A stretch of 11,437 nt of DNA from Chrysochromulina tobinii (lineage: Eukaryota; Haptophyta; Prymnesiales; Chrysochromulinaceae), in the NCBI GenBank assembly GCA_001275005.1, contig JWZX01002684.1, forward strand, positions 1-11,437, in the 5' to 3' direction. The notes beneath the pieces are model-generated. The model saw only the letters and a list, made by a program, of their open reading frames with translations, was not told the DNA's origin and ran no database searches. Positions within the stretch are counted from its first letter, which is position 1, and each line of letters starts with the position of its first letter. The position numbers and the translations under genes are program-made. Positions 1 to 7,076 of the stretch are shown one piece after another.

Positions 1-414
1 TCCTGAGGAGTCTCAGCTTGATGATTCCTTCATCACCGCGCCTTGTCGCGTTTGCACAAAGTGAATGTGATCTCACAACACCAAGTGTACGCCGCGAGGG
101 TCGCAAATGCTTCAACTTTGTGATCCATACTTGGGAGGCAGCGGGGGGAGTGGAACCCACCTGTTAGACATACAGTTGTGTCACCGCCCCACCCCCGCGC
201 TCATCAACCACCGCCCCGAAGCACGGTTCCACAAGATCCAAGAAAGACACAAGTAACCAAAATATGAGTGTGACTGTGAATGGACGAGTGGAGGCTCGCC
301 GAGCCAGGTCGGGAACGTGGGAGGAGTCGTTTCGACCGCACGAAGTTGGGGTGACGAGTCAAATCAAGTCAAGACAAGTCAAGTCAAGTCAAGTCACAGG
401 GTGAAAAAGGAGGA
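1..414. other. 5' flank of the Skp1/BTB-SAP-LRR gene
   Basis: No convincing gene is seen in this stretch. It presumably holds the promoter and 5' untranslated region of the plus-strand gene starting at 415. The only clear structure is the AAGTC pentamer array at 361-395, listed separately. A short open frame beginning at 317 is Arg-rich, overlaps the real gene in another frame and has no recognisable domain. Confidence 0.5.
361..395 (+). repeat. AAGTC pentanucleotide array, copy 1
   Basis: Seven consecutive 5-base units: AAATC, AAGTC, AAGAC, then AAGTC four times. It ends 19 bases before the start codon at 415, so it lies in the 5' untranslated region or core promoter. The same pentamer recurs at 8161-8196 and 11260-11299, each time in the 5' flank of a gene. 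Five is not a multiple of three, consistent with a non-coding position. Confidence 0.9.
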
Positions 415-1959
415 ATGCGTGCGACGTCGGCCGAGGAGCAGGAGGAGGCGCCCGCGGCGAAGAAGGCCAAACACGAGGAGCCAATACGCGTGCGAGCGCG
501 AGACGGAGAGGAGGTCACGTTGTCGCGCGATGCAGCCCGACTCATGGGCACCTTGAAGGATCTGATGGACCTCGCCACCTCCGAGGATGGCATCTATCCC
601 ATGCCCACGATCATGGCCTCGACGCTTCAGATGGTGTGCAAGCTGAACGACCCAGACTACACGTGGCCGAGCTCGGACGAGCATTCGCTCTTCCAGCTCA
701 TCCAGCTCATCGAGGACGCTCTCTATCTCGACGCCCCCATCGCGCTCAAGCACCTCCAGAGCGCGATCGCCTCCCGACTCAACGGCAAGCGCGCTCCCGT
801 ACTAGGCGCGCTGATCGGCGCGGTTGGTGACTTTGGCAGCGCGGAGGAGCACGCGTCGCACGCTGCGCCCGTCGACGGGCAGCGTGCTGATGAGCTTCGT
901 AAGCGTTACCGTCGGATGCGCGTTGAGGAGCTGCGCTGTAAGCTGCGCAAGCTTGGCCTCACGACCGACGGCACCAAGCCCGTGCTCATCGGGCGCCTCA
1001 TCGAGATGGCGGATGCAGCGGCGTCAGACGCCGAGCCGGCATTTGTACCGGAAGACGTCGATGAGGCGCCGCAGCAGCCGGCCAGCTCCACGTTACCGCC
1101 CGAGCCGCTGCAGCAGCCCTCGTTCTCGGCGGATGCCATGGAGGCTGCTCTGGACCTGGTGGACGTGGCCACGTTGGCGGAGCTCAAGGGCGTGACTCGA
1201 TCTTGGCGGGCGCTGGCGCAACGTGTCCTCTGCTCGCGCCTGTGCCGCCGCGACGGGCAGCCAGTACCCACACGTCTGGATGAGATCACCGACCTTGACG
1301 TGGAGCAGCTCATCGAGGCCGGCCGGCCCGGGGACGCGGCAGTAGCGGGGCGGATGCTGCCTGGGCTTGCGCGCCTCCATGGCTACGGCCATGTAGTGGA
1401 CGCGGCCGCCGTTCGGGCCGCGGATCTGCAATGCGAGATGGGCGACTGGCGCCGCCCTTCATTGCTACATGGTGCTGCTAAGGATGCTCTCAACAGCTGC
1501 ATCACTGGCGAGGGAGAGCCACCGTTGAGGCTGACGATCGCAGCCGTTGCCTGTGCGGGCTCAGGAATCATTTGCGGCATTCAGGTGCAGCAACTGCGCG
1601 AGGACAGCGTCACGGAGCTCAACTTGTCCTATTGGGGGCTCCATGTGCCTGCAGCCTTGCTTGTCGCCTACCTCATTCCTGCTACGTCGGTGCTCAAGAA
1701 CTGCTACTTGCTCAACAACAAGATTGGCAACGAGGGTGCCAAGGCGATCGCAGAGGCGCTGAAGGTCAACGCGGTGTTGACCTCGGTGGACCTCCGGGTC
1801 AACTCCATCGGCGACGAGGGTGCCAAGGCGATCGCGGAGGCGCTGAAGGTCAACGCGGTCTTGACCATTCTCTCCCTTGGAAACAATATTTGGGAGATGC
1901 AGGGAAAACAGCGGTGCAATGCGGTGAAGGGCCGGAGTGGATTTAAGTTGCATCTGTAG
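415..1959 (+). CDS. Skp1/BTB-like, SAP and leucine-rich repeat protein
   Basis: A 514-residue protein with three recognisable parts. Residues 23-122 resemble a Skp1/BTB (POZ) fold: a DGEEVTLSRDAA strand-helix start, a PMP turn at 62-64 and a LYLDAPIALKHLQSAI helix pair like the Skp1 'YLDI..LL' region. Residues 166-200 fit a SAP motif (RMRVEELRCKLRKLGL followed by GTKPVLIGRLIE), usually a DNA- or RNA-binding helix pair. Residues 200-240 are an acidic, Pro/Gln-rich linker. Residues 397-514 are RNI/NLR-type leucine-rich repeats with the IG(D/N)EGAKAIAEALK signature. A short Lys/Arg cluster at 15-19 (AKKAK) could be a nuclear signal. Together these suggest a nuclear adaptor, perhaps of a cullin-type ubiquitin ligase, but that is inference. 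The start is the first ATG, just after the AAGTC array. Oddities: the two central LRR units are nearly identical in DNA, and the last LRR shows a short frame-shifted segment (1891-1914). The gene converges on the CLC gene. Confidence 0.8.
   Translation: MRATSAEEQEEAPAAKKAKHEEPIRVRARDGEEVTLSRDAARLMGTLKDLMDLATSEDGIYPMPTIMASTLQMVCKLNDPDYTWPSSDEHSLFQLIQLIEDALYLDAPIALKHLQSAIASRLNGKRAPVLGALIGAVGDFGSAEEHASHAAPVDGQRADELRKRYRRMRVEELRCKLRKLGLTTDGTKPVLIGRLIEMADAAASDAEPAFVPEDVDEAPQQPASSTLPPEPLQQPSFSADAMEAALDLVDVATLAELKGVTRSWRALAQRVLCSRLCRRDGQPVPTRLDEITDLDVEQLIEAGRPGDAAVAGRMLPGLARLHGYGHVVDAAAVRAADLQCEMGDWRRPSLLHGAAKDALNSCITGEGEPPLRLTIAAVACAGSGIICGIQVQQLREDSVTELNLSYWGLHVPAALLVAYLIPATSVLKNCYLLNNKIGNEGAKAIAEALKVNAVLTSVDLRVNSIGDEGAKAIAEALKVNAVLTILSLGNNIWEMQGKQRCNAVKGRSGFKLHL
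1731..1866 (+). repeat. 84-base LRR tandem duplication
   Basis: The 52 bases at 1731-1782 recur at 1815-1866 with two mismatches and an offset of 84 bases, which is exactly one 28-residue leucine-rich repeat. The encoded segment EGAKAIAEALKVNAVLT is unchanged between copies. Such identity at DNA level points to recent duplication or gene conversion rather than old repeats kept alike by selection on protein. Confidence 0.9.
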
Positions 1960-2628
1960 ATTGTGCGAGTCTGTGAACATGTGTGGATCGCGGCTATGTG
2001 GTCTGTGTGTGTGAAAGGATTTCAACAATTTCCTAATTTGGCAATCTGGCCCCAGGGATTAGGCGTTTTCAAATGTCAATTGTGTAGAATATGCAATTTC
2101 CCGCGCGCCCTCCTGAGTCCCGACTATCACCAAACTCCAAAGGTACAGTGTCGAGTATGGGCTCGGTGGCTCAGGTGCGCGGGCGCGGGCCATGATCGAG
2201 CGGCCACCTCGTGCTTTTTCGGGGTCCCGCCGCCCGGCCAGAGCGCGTGCAAGTCATGTGTTTTATGAATACACCAATACGAGCATCAGCAGCAGTCGCA
2301 ATCGACCTGTTTGTAGCGCGTCCGGCCCCCCATTGTTTGCGTGTCCCCGTTCGCTCAAGCCCTACAACACTTACAATTCATGGGCAACCGTAAAGAGGAT
2401 CCGTGCAACACGTACTACGCGAACTAGAGTACCTTCGCTCAACAGCTGTACACGGAACACGCGCACCGGGCCACCGGAGAGCAGGGCGGGCCCAGAGCGG
2501 CCACTGAGCCAGAGCGGCTCTCTACAAACTACAACACCTCCGCTGGGAGAGGGAACGACACCCAGTACGAGGTTCTGTTACATCGAGGTTAGGGATCTTA
2601 GGCATCGAGGTCATTAGGGTTAGGAGGC
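1960..2628. other. Convergent intergenic region
   Basis: This lies between the 3' ends of two converging genes and presumably holds both 3' untranslated regions. A plus-strand open frame from 2192 to 2617 has no domain, is rich in Ser/Thr/Arg and overlaps the repeat next to the CLC stop; I do not regard it as a gene. No RNA gene or mobile element is seen. The 3' edge contains direct repeats of the CLC stop region. Confidence 0.5.
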
Positions 2629-2646
2629 TTAGGCATCGAGGTCATT
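2597..2646. repeat. Direct repeat copying the CLC stop region
   Basis: The 19 bases CTTAGGCATCGAGGTCATT at 2597-2615 recur at 2628-2646. The second copy contains the last codons (NDLDA, counted on the minus strand, here NDL-D-A) and the TAA stop of the CLC fusion gene; the first lies just downstream of that stop. A third partial match, CATCGAGGTTAGG, starts at 2581. Confidence 0.85.
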
Positions 2647-5600
2647 CATGCGAAGGACGCCTTCCCAGACGTGCGTCCCGTTCTGCCGTGAGGACTCCAT
2701 TTTTCGCCGTGAGGAATCCAATCGACGTGTGGAGAGCTCACGACTCTCACGACGTGTGCTCGGGAGCCGATCCCCGTTGTGCTCGTGGTGCTCGAGGTGC
2801 ATCAGTCGGCCGACGCTATGTTGGATGAGGTCGGCGACCGAATGGGCAGCCTTCTGAAGGCGGCGGTGGTGCGCTGGGTGATGGGTGGCATCGGCCTGCT
2901 CTCGGGCATGCTCCTGCGCGACGTGCTCGTGCAGCGCCGCCGCATCTGCGAGCCGCTTCATCGCCGCCGCCGCCGCCGCCGCCGCGCCACGATCGTGGAA
3001 TGGATGCAAAGAGTGAGCCAGCTCCGTGAGATCCTTGAAATTGCCAGTCTCTGTCTGAATGAGGCCCCAGCACTCGGAGAACGCGCGGCTCGCCACGTCG
3101 ACGAGCGTCTCAGACACGAGCTCGCACTTCGAGCGCCTCGGGTCTTCGAGGATCGTCTTCCAGACAGCTCGCACCGCATCCGGCGGCCCCTCTAGCAGAC
3201 CCCGCACGCCGAGGTCGCGCGGGTTGAAGAGCGTGATGCCACCAATCGAGTGCGCGAGGTTGTCGGGCATTGTGACGGCGAGAATGTCCGTGAGGAGCTC
3301 GTGTGCGTCCGCGAGCGAGCTTGCGGCAAGCGTCGAGATGTACTGCAGCCGAAGCAGCTGGGCCGGCTGGGGCACGACGCTGCCCTTCCCCCCCGAGTGT
3401 GGAACAACACAGAAATTGGTCTGGCGGGGGGGCTGGATGGCGCCGGCGGTGTCTTTGCATGAGGGGTTGTAGGAGCTCTTCGGGGTTCCGCCGATCGGGC
3501 TGCAATTTGGGCTGCCGATGGAGCTGCTCGACGCGCTACTAGTCGACGCGGTGCTCATCCGACTAGCCGTCTTGCCTAGGGGCGTGGGTTGTGCCGATTG
3601 GTGGTGTGCCGTTAGCAGGTGAGGGTTGATGCTGATTCCGGTCACCAGCGCGAATTGTTCGCTGTGATGCTCCTCCTTGAGAACGACGCAGCCCTTGTGG
3701 CGACGGTCGGCGAGGATGGTCCGGTAAAGGGTACGAACGGTGTGCTCCTCCCCCTCGAGCACCTGGATCGTGCTGTGCATGCGCGGGTCGTAGAAGAGCA
3801 TGCCGCTCACGCGGTGGGCCGGGTTGTTCTTCATCGAGCTCCGCATAATCTCCGCAATGAGCTCGTGCGCACCAACGAGGGTGTTGCTCGTCTCGATCAC
3901 TGTCGCGTACGTGAGCCGCAAATACGCCCCGCGCGAGCGCATCGAGAGAGCTCCGAGAGTGATGCGCGAGGTCCTTGAACGCATCTCGCGGGACTGGCTC
4001 TGCTCCGTGACTTTCTTGGGCGTGCCTTTCTTGGCCGCGTTCTTCCAGCGCGATTCCGAATGGCGGGAGCACTGGGAGCCCTCCACCTCCATCGATGGCG
4101 CCGGTGAGCCGTCGTATCCCTCCCGCCTCCGCAGCAGCTCCTGTTGGCGCATCTGCCACATGGCGGCGTTGGCCTCGAGCCGCCGCTCGACGAGCTCGGG
4201 GATGATGTCCTTCCGCGTGACGATGCCGATCGCGGACAGGAAACGATCGACCACCACGATGTGCCGGTGGCCCATGTTGTTGAACGACTTGTACACCTTG
4301 AGCAGCGGCTCGATGCCAAAGACGAGCGCCGGGCAGGGGTCCATGAACGCACTCAGGTCGATCGTGCAGTCGAGGTCGGATTCGTCACGGATGTCGAAGG
4401 GCTTGTCACGGAGCTCCTGCCACGTGACGTGGCTGGCCACGTACCGGCGCTGCAGCTCGCCCCGCAGACTTGTATTGCCTACGGCCCTCCCAGTACCACC
4501 GCGATCGACGGGCTGGAGGTCCCACGCCCGGTCATGCAGGAGCACCATGAGCTGCCGCCGAAGGATGAGGCCGCAGACTGTGGGATCTCTCCTGTCGGCC
4601 ATACTGTGGTTGGCTCGGACGACGGGGTATCCATTGTGGCTGGTCGCATGGAGCACGCGGAGCGCCTCGCGCACGGAGCATAGGATAGGGAGCGTCACGA
4701 CGCGAGGCGACATGACGTCACGCGCCACAAGGTCGTCGAGTATACGTGGCGGCTCTTCGTGGAGGTACGGCAGCCCTTGCAGCTGGATCATCGTGTCGTC
4801 GATGGGCACGACGAACCGGTCGGCGACGGCGGAGGCGATGGAGAGGCTCATCATGACCAGAGGCATCGCGCGCACATCCTGCGTGATCTCGACCAAGATG
4901 ACGGAGAGCGTCAGGGGCATGCGCAAGACGCCCGCGAGGACGGCGGCAGAGCCCATCAAGGCGAACGTGCCGCGCTCGTCACCATCGATGAGCTGCCCGT
5001 GCGTGTGCAGCATCTCGCCCGCCAGCCGCCCGCCCAGCGCGCCGATGATCATGGCTGGCACGAACGCGTCTAAGGGCAGGCGCACTCCGAAGATGCACAC
5101 GGCGATGATGAAGTAGCACACGAGCGCGAGCAGCAGCGCGTCCGCAGGGTACCCAGACCCCTCGGCACGCTGGTAGAGGTGCTTGAGGATGCCCTCTTGG
5201 CCCGATTGCAGCAGCGAGGCGAGCAGATTGTACTGGCCCTCCGGGCAGTTGTAGCGCACGTACTTCGGCCCGTAATTGGGATCATAGCTCCGTTCACGCC
5301 ATGAGGAATCGTTCACGCTCGACGAGGCCGTGGTGAAGCTCAGGCCCGAATCTATGGTGGTGCAGCCTTGGCCGCCGTAGAGCTGCGGCACGAGCGGCAG
5401 GAGGAAGTAGCAGCTGAAGGCGATGAAGGAGAGCAGCAGCACCTCCGCCAGCGAGACGACGCCTACCAGGCCGAACCCCCGCTGCTTGCACGGCCACATC
5501 GCCGAGTTGTGCCGGTAGACAAAGCGAGCACGCCGAGTGTTGATCATGCGAGCTGTGGCGGTATACAGCGCGCCGATCAAGCCACCGAGCACCGAGAGGA

Positions 5601-6873
5601 TCATGTACCAGAACAGCCCGCCGTCGCTCACGGCGAGGTAGTCGTTGTCGGCGAGAAAATCGAGCCCGTAGACGAAGGTGTGCATCTTGACAGCCTTACA
5701 CTGAAAGGATTGCGAGTCGCCGCAGAGCTCCCGCGGCAGCTCCATGAACACGCGCGCGGCCACCACGACGGTCATCGCGCACAGGAACGCGCGCCATGAG
5801 AGCGTCCGGTTCCAGTGCGTCGACACATCCTCGAAGCAGTACAGGATGCCTCCCATCGGGGCATTGAAGGCGGCGCACATGCCCGCGGCTGCCCCCATGC
5901 TCACCCACGTTCGCAAGGCATGCGGCTGCTTGAGCTCGGGGAAATGCTTCATGAACCAATAGTCGTGCTGCGAGAGGAGCGTCGCGAGGCACGCCCCGAT
6001 GTGCACCATGGGACCGTCCTTGCCGCAAGGCAGCGACGTGCTCACCACGAAGATGATCGCGACCATCTTGCTCAGCAGCGTACGCAGCGTCAGGTACCCT
6101 GTGATGTCAGCGCCGTTGAGGTGCGACTTGATCCGGGGCATGCCCGAATGCTGAGAGAGCGGCTCCCACATGACGATCAGCGCGGCCAGCGTGACCAGCA
6201 CGAGGCGCGAGATCACAAAGGCCAGATACCCAAGGGCCAGCGACGGCTGCTCGCCGTTGGCGCCGTCGACGCGGCGCCACATGGCCCAGTTGGAGATTTC
6301 GTTCATCGCGTGCAGCAGTAGCGCCTCGCATACGATGATGATCTCTCGAATGGCCGCCATGCCCAGCCCGAGCGCGAAGATGATCAGAAGCATCACCCGC
6401 TCGCTGGTCACCTTCTCCTTGACCGTCGTTGACGCCCGGACGGCTCGGTGCGTCATCGAGTCCTCTTCGAAGTTGAGTGACTCGTAGCCTGAGGCGGCGA
6501 GCGCGAGAGCCTCATTGCTGTACTCGTGCGTCACCTTCCGGGGCAGTGCCCGCGAGCCGGCAGAGGCGGCGAGGCCGAGGCTCTGCAGGCGGAGCGCTCC
6601 CTGGGTCAGGACAGCGGTGCGCCTCATGATGGCCTTGCGGCGCTCCCCTGTTCCACGAGGACGTCCTTTGGCGGATGCAAAGTCGTCCGGCGAGAAGACT
6701 CGGGACTCGGGGGCGGGGCCTCCAGTCGATACGGATTCCCCGATCGGACGACTCATTTCAAATAAGGACGCCGAGAACGCTTCTGGCGAATCGCCGTCCG
6801 CCCTCCAAGGCTGGACCTGAGCGACCGGCCTGCCGTCGAAGCCGCGCGGTGAGGTCGGCGCGCTGTGACTCAT
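2629..6873 (-). CDS. CLC chloride channel/transporter with two CBS and two BLUF-like domains
   Basis: A 1414-residue protein (numbering from the ATG at 6873). Residues 1-158 are a cytosolic, basic N-terminus. Residues 159-705 form the multi-helix CLC core, with SGMP at 243-246 (anion-site Ser), GKDGP at 284-288, APMGGILYCFED ending at 348-349, DAFVP at 602-606, and LSVILVEITQDV near the C-terminal helices. Ser in SGMP favours chloride over nitrate. The external gate normally reads GKEGP with Glu; here it is Asp286. The position of the internal proton Glu is Asp349, which is more exchanger-like than channel-like (channels usually have Val). CBS domains lie at 711-783 and 838-898. Two BLUF-like domains follow at 984-1085 and 1173-1275, joined by a Ser-rich linker, then an Ala8 run (1297-1304) and a His/Arg-rich tail. 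An in-frame ATG exists upstream at 7104, but that start would overlap the neighbouring gene by 28 bases and adds 77 unremarkable residues; the ATG at 6873 has G at -3 and opens a typical Ser/Pro-rich N-terminus. It probably acts in the plasma or an internal membrane. Confidence 0.9.
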   Translation of the reverse strand: MSHSAPTSPRGFDGRPVAQVQPWRADGDSPEAFSASLFEMSRPIGESVSTGGPAPESRVFSPDDFASAKGRPRGTGERRKAIMRRTAVLTQGALRLQSLGLAASAGSRALPRKVTHEYSNEALALAASGYESLNFEEDSMTHRAVRASTTVKEKVTSERVMLLIIFALGLGMAAIREIIIVCEALLLHAMNEISNWAMWRRVDGANGEQPSLALGYLAFVISRLVLVTLAALIVMWEPLSQHSGMPRIKSHLNGADITGYLTLRTLLSKMVAIIFVVSTSLPCGKDGPMVHIGACLATLLSQHDYWFMKHFPELKQPHALRTWVSMGAAAGMCAAFNAPMGGILYCFEDVSTHWNRTLSWRAFLCAMTVVVAARVFMELPRELCGDSQSFQCKAVKMHTFVYGLDFLADNDYLAVSDGGLFWYMILSVLGGLIGALYTATARMINTRRARFVYRHNSAMWPCKQRGFGLVGVVSLAEVLLLSFIAFSCYFLLPLVPQLYGGQGCTTIDSGLSFTTASSSVNDSSWRERSYDPNYGPKYVRYNCPEGQYNLLASLLQSGQEGILKHLYQRAEGSGYPADALLLALVCYFIIAVCIFGVRLPLDAFVPAMIIGALGGRLAGEMLHTHGQLIDGDERGTFALMGSAAVLAGVLRMPLTLSVILVEITQDVRAMPLVMMSLSIASAVADRFVVPIDDTMIQLQGLPYLHEEPPRILDDLVARDVMSPRVVTLPILCSVREALRVLHATSHNGYPVVRANHSMADRRDPTVCGLILRRQLMVLLHDRAWDLQPVDRGGTGRAVGNTSLRGELQRRYVASHVTWQELRDKPFDIRDESDLDCTIDLSAFMDPCPALVFGIEPLLKVYKSFNNMGHRHIVVVDRFLSAIGIVTRKDIIPELVERRLEANAAMWQMRQQELLRRREGYDGSPAPSMEVEGSQCSRHSESRWKNAAKKGTPKKVTEQSQSREMRSRTSRITLGALSMRSRGAYLRLTYATVIETSNTLVGAHELIAEIMRSSMKNNPAHRVSGMLFYDPRMHSTIQVLEGEEHTVRTLYRTILADRRHKGCVVLKEEHHSEQFALVTGISINPHLLTAHHQSAQPTPLGKTASRMSTASTSSASSSSIGSPNCSPIGGTPKSSYNPSCKDTAGAIQPPRQTNFCVVPHSGGKGSVVPQPAQLLRLQYISTLAASSLADAHELLTDILAVTMPDNLAHSIGGITLFNPRDLGVRGLLEGPPDAVRAVWKTILEDPRRSKCELVSETLVDVASRAFSECWGLIQTETGNFKDLTELAHSLHPFHDRGAAAAAAAAMKRLADAAALHEHVAQEHAREQADATHHPAHHRRLQKAAHSVADLIQHSVGRLMHLEHHEHNGDRLPSTRRESRELSTRRLDSSRRKMESSRQNGTHVWEGVLRMNDLDA
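2961..2988 (-). repeat. CGC/GCG trinucleotide run (poly-Ala)
   Basis: A run of CGC triplets on the plus strand encodes the Ala8 tract at residues 1297-1304 of the CLC fusion protein, between the second BLUF-like domain and the helical tail. This is a simple-sequence slippage tract, likely length-variable between strains. Confidence 0.8.
3049..3357 (-). other. Second BLUF-like domain (key Gln replaced)
   Basis: This encodes residues 1173-1275. LRLQYIS supplies Tyr1178, DNLAHSIGG supplies Asn1205, and RGLLEG replaces the usual Gln with Gly1225 (codon 3199-3201). The same extra two residues in the turn (LFNPRDLGVRG) occur as in the first domain, so the two probably share an ancestor by duplication. 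A Trp at 1269 (ECWGL) lies near the usual Trp position, displaced by about one residue. Without the Gln, normal BLUF photochemistry is not expected; it may be structural or a partner for the first domain. Confidence 0.7.
3619..3924 (-). other. First BLUF-like domain (key Tyr, Asn, Gln present)
   Basis: This encodes residues 984-1085. The pattern is that of BLUF: LRLTYAT (Tyr989), a helix, NNPAHRVSGMLFY (Asn1017 seven residues before the Gly), then a turn and IQVLEG (Gln1037, codon 3763-3765), followed by VRTLYRTILADRRH. In known BLUF proteins the Tyr, Asn and Gln contact the flavin and carry the light reaction. The turn between GMLFY and the Gln is two residues longer than usual. The late Trp/Met positions are Val and Gly here (QFALVTGIS). 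Confidence 0.75.
4180..4743 (-). other. CBS domain pair (protein domain)
   Basis: Residues 711-783 (VMSPRVVTLPILCSVREAL, GYPVV, CGLILRRQL) and 838-898 (FMDPCPALVFGIEPLLKVYKSF, RHIVVVD, AIGIVTRKDI) match the two CBS domains found at the cytosolic end of eukaryotic CLC proteins. CBS pairs often bind adenine nucleotides and set gating. They sit directly between the membrane core and the BLUF-like domains, so a signal from the latter could be relayed through them; that is inference. Confidence 0.9.
4759..6399 (-). other. CLC transmembrane core (protein domain)
   Basis: This segment encodes residues 159-705 of the fusion protein. It contains all three signature regions that line the CLC anion path, in the family order. 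The family forms homodimers with one pore per subunit. Departures from the consensus are Glu to Asp at 286 (codon 6016-6018), Glu to Asp at 349, Gly to Asp at 602, and probably Asp at 692 where the central Tyr is usual. The last alignment is less certain. Confidence 0.9.
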
Positions 6874-7076
6874 AGCCACCACGGCTTCGCGATCCCACGT
6901 ACGCGCGAAGAATCGCGAAAGGCGTCCACACGCAAAATTCCAGAAGCAGAAGAGGATAGACCGTTGGCCCCTCTCAAAAGCGCCGTACCGGGCGCAGACT
7001 TGTGCACTACAATTGTACAGTTCCGCGGGCACGTGCACTACAGTTCCCCTACAAGTAGTAAATCTAACGGTGGCTG
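6874..7076 (-). promoter_or_regulatory. Presumed promoter of the CLC-BLUF gene
   Basis: This is the 203-base gap between the VTT gene stop and the chosen CLC start. It holds a direct repeat GTGCACTACA at 7003-7012 and 7033-7042 (30 bases apart), each followed by ACAGTTCC; a 10-base palindrome TACAATTGTA at 7008-7017; and GCACGTGC at 7029-7036, which contains the CACGTG core known as a G-box or E-box. No TATA box is evident. Which, if any, of these act is not known. Confidence 0.35.

Noticed and set aside
2192-2617. 141-residue plus-strand open frame in the convergent region
   Set aside because: Low-complexity Ser/Thr/Arg composition, no domain, runs into the CLC stop repeat.
2611-2624. TTAGGGTTAGG resembling telomere repeat
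   Set aside because: Fewer than two full units, explained by the local short repeats beside the CLC stop.
3800-5116. 438-residue plus-strand open frame antisense to the CLC gene
   Set aside because: It lies wholly within the CLC gene, has no domain, is rich in Arg/Ser and is what GC-rich third codon positions on the opposite strand produce.
4759-6399. Nitrate-type CLC
   Set aside because: The first motif has Ser (SGMP) rather than the Pro of plant nitrate exchangers.
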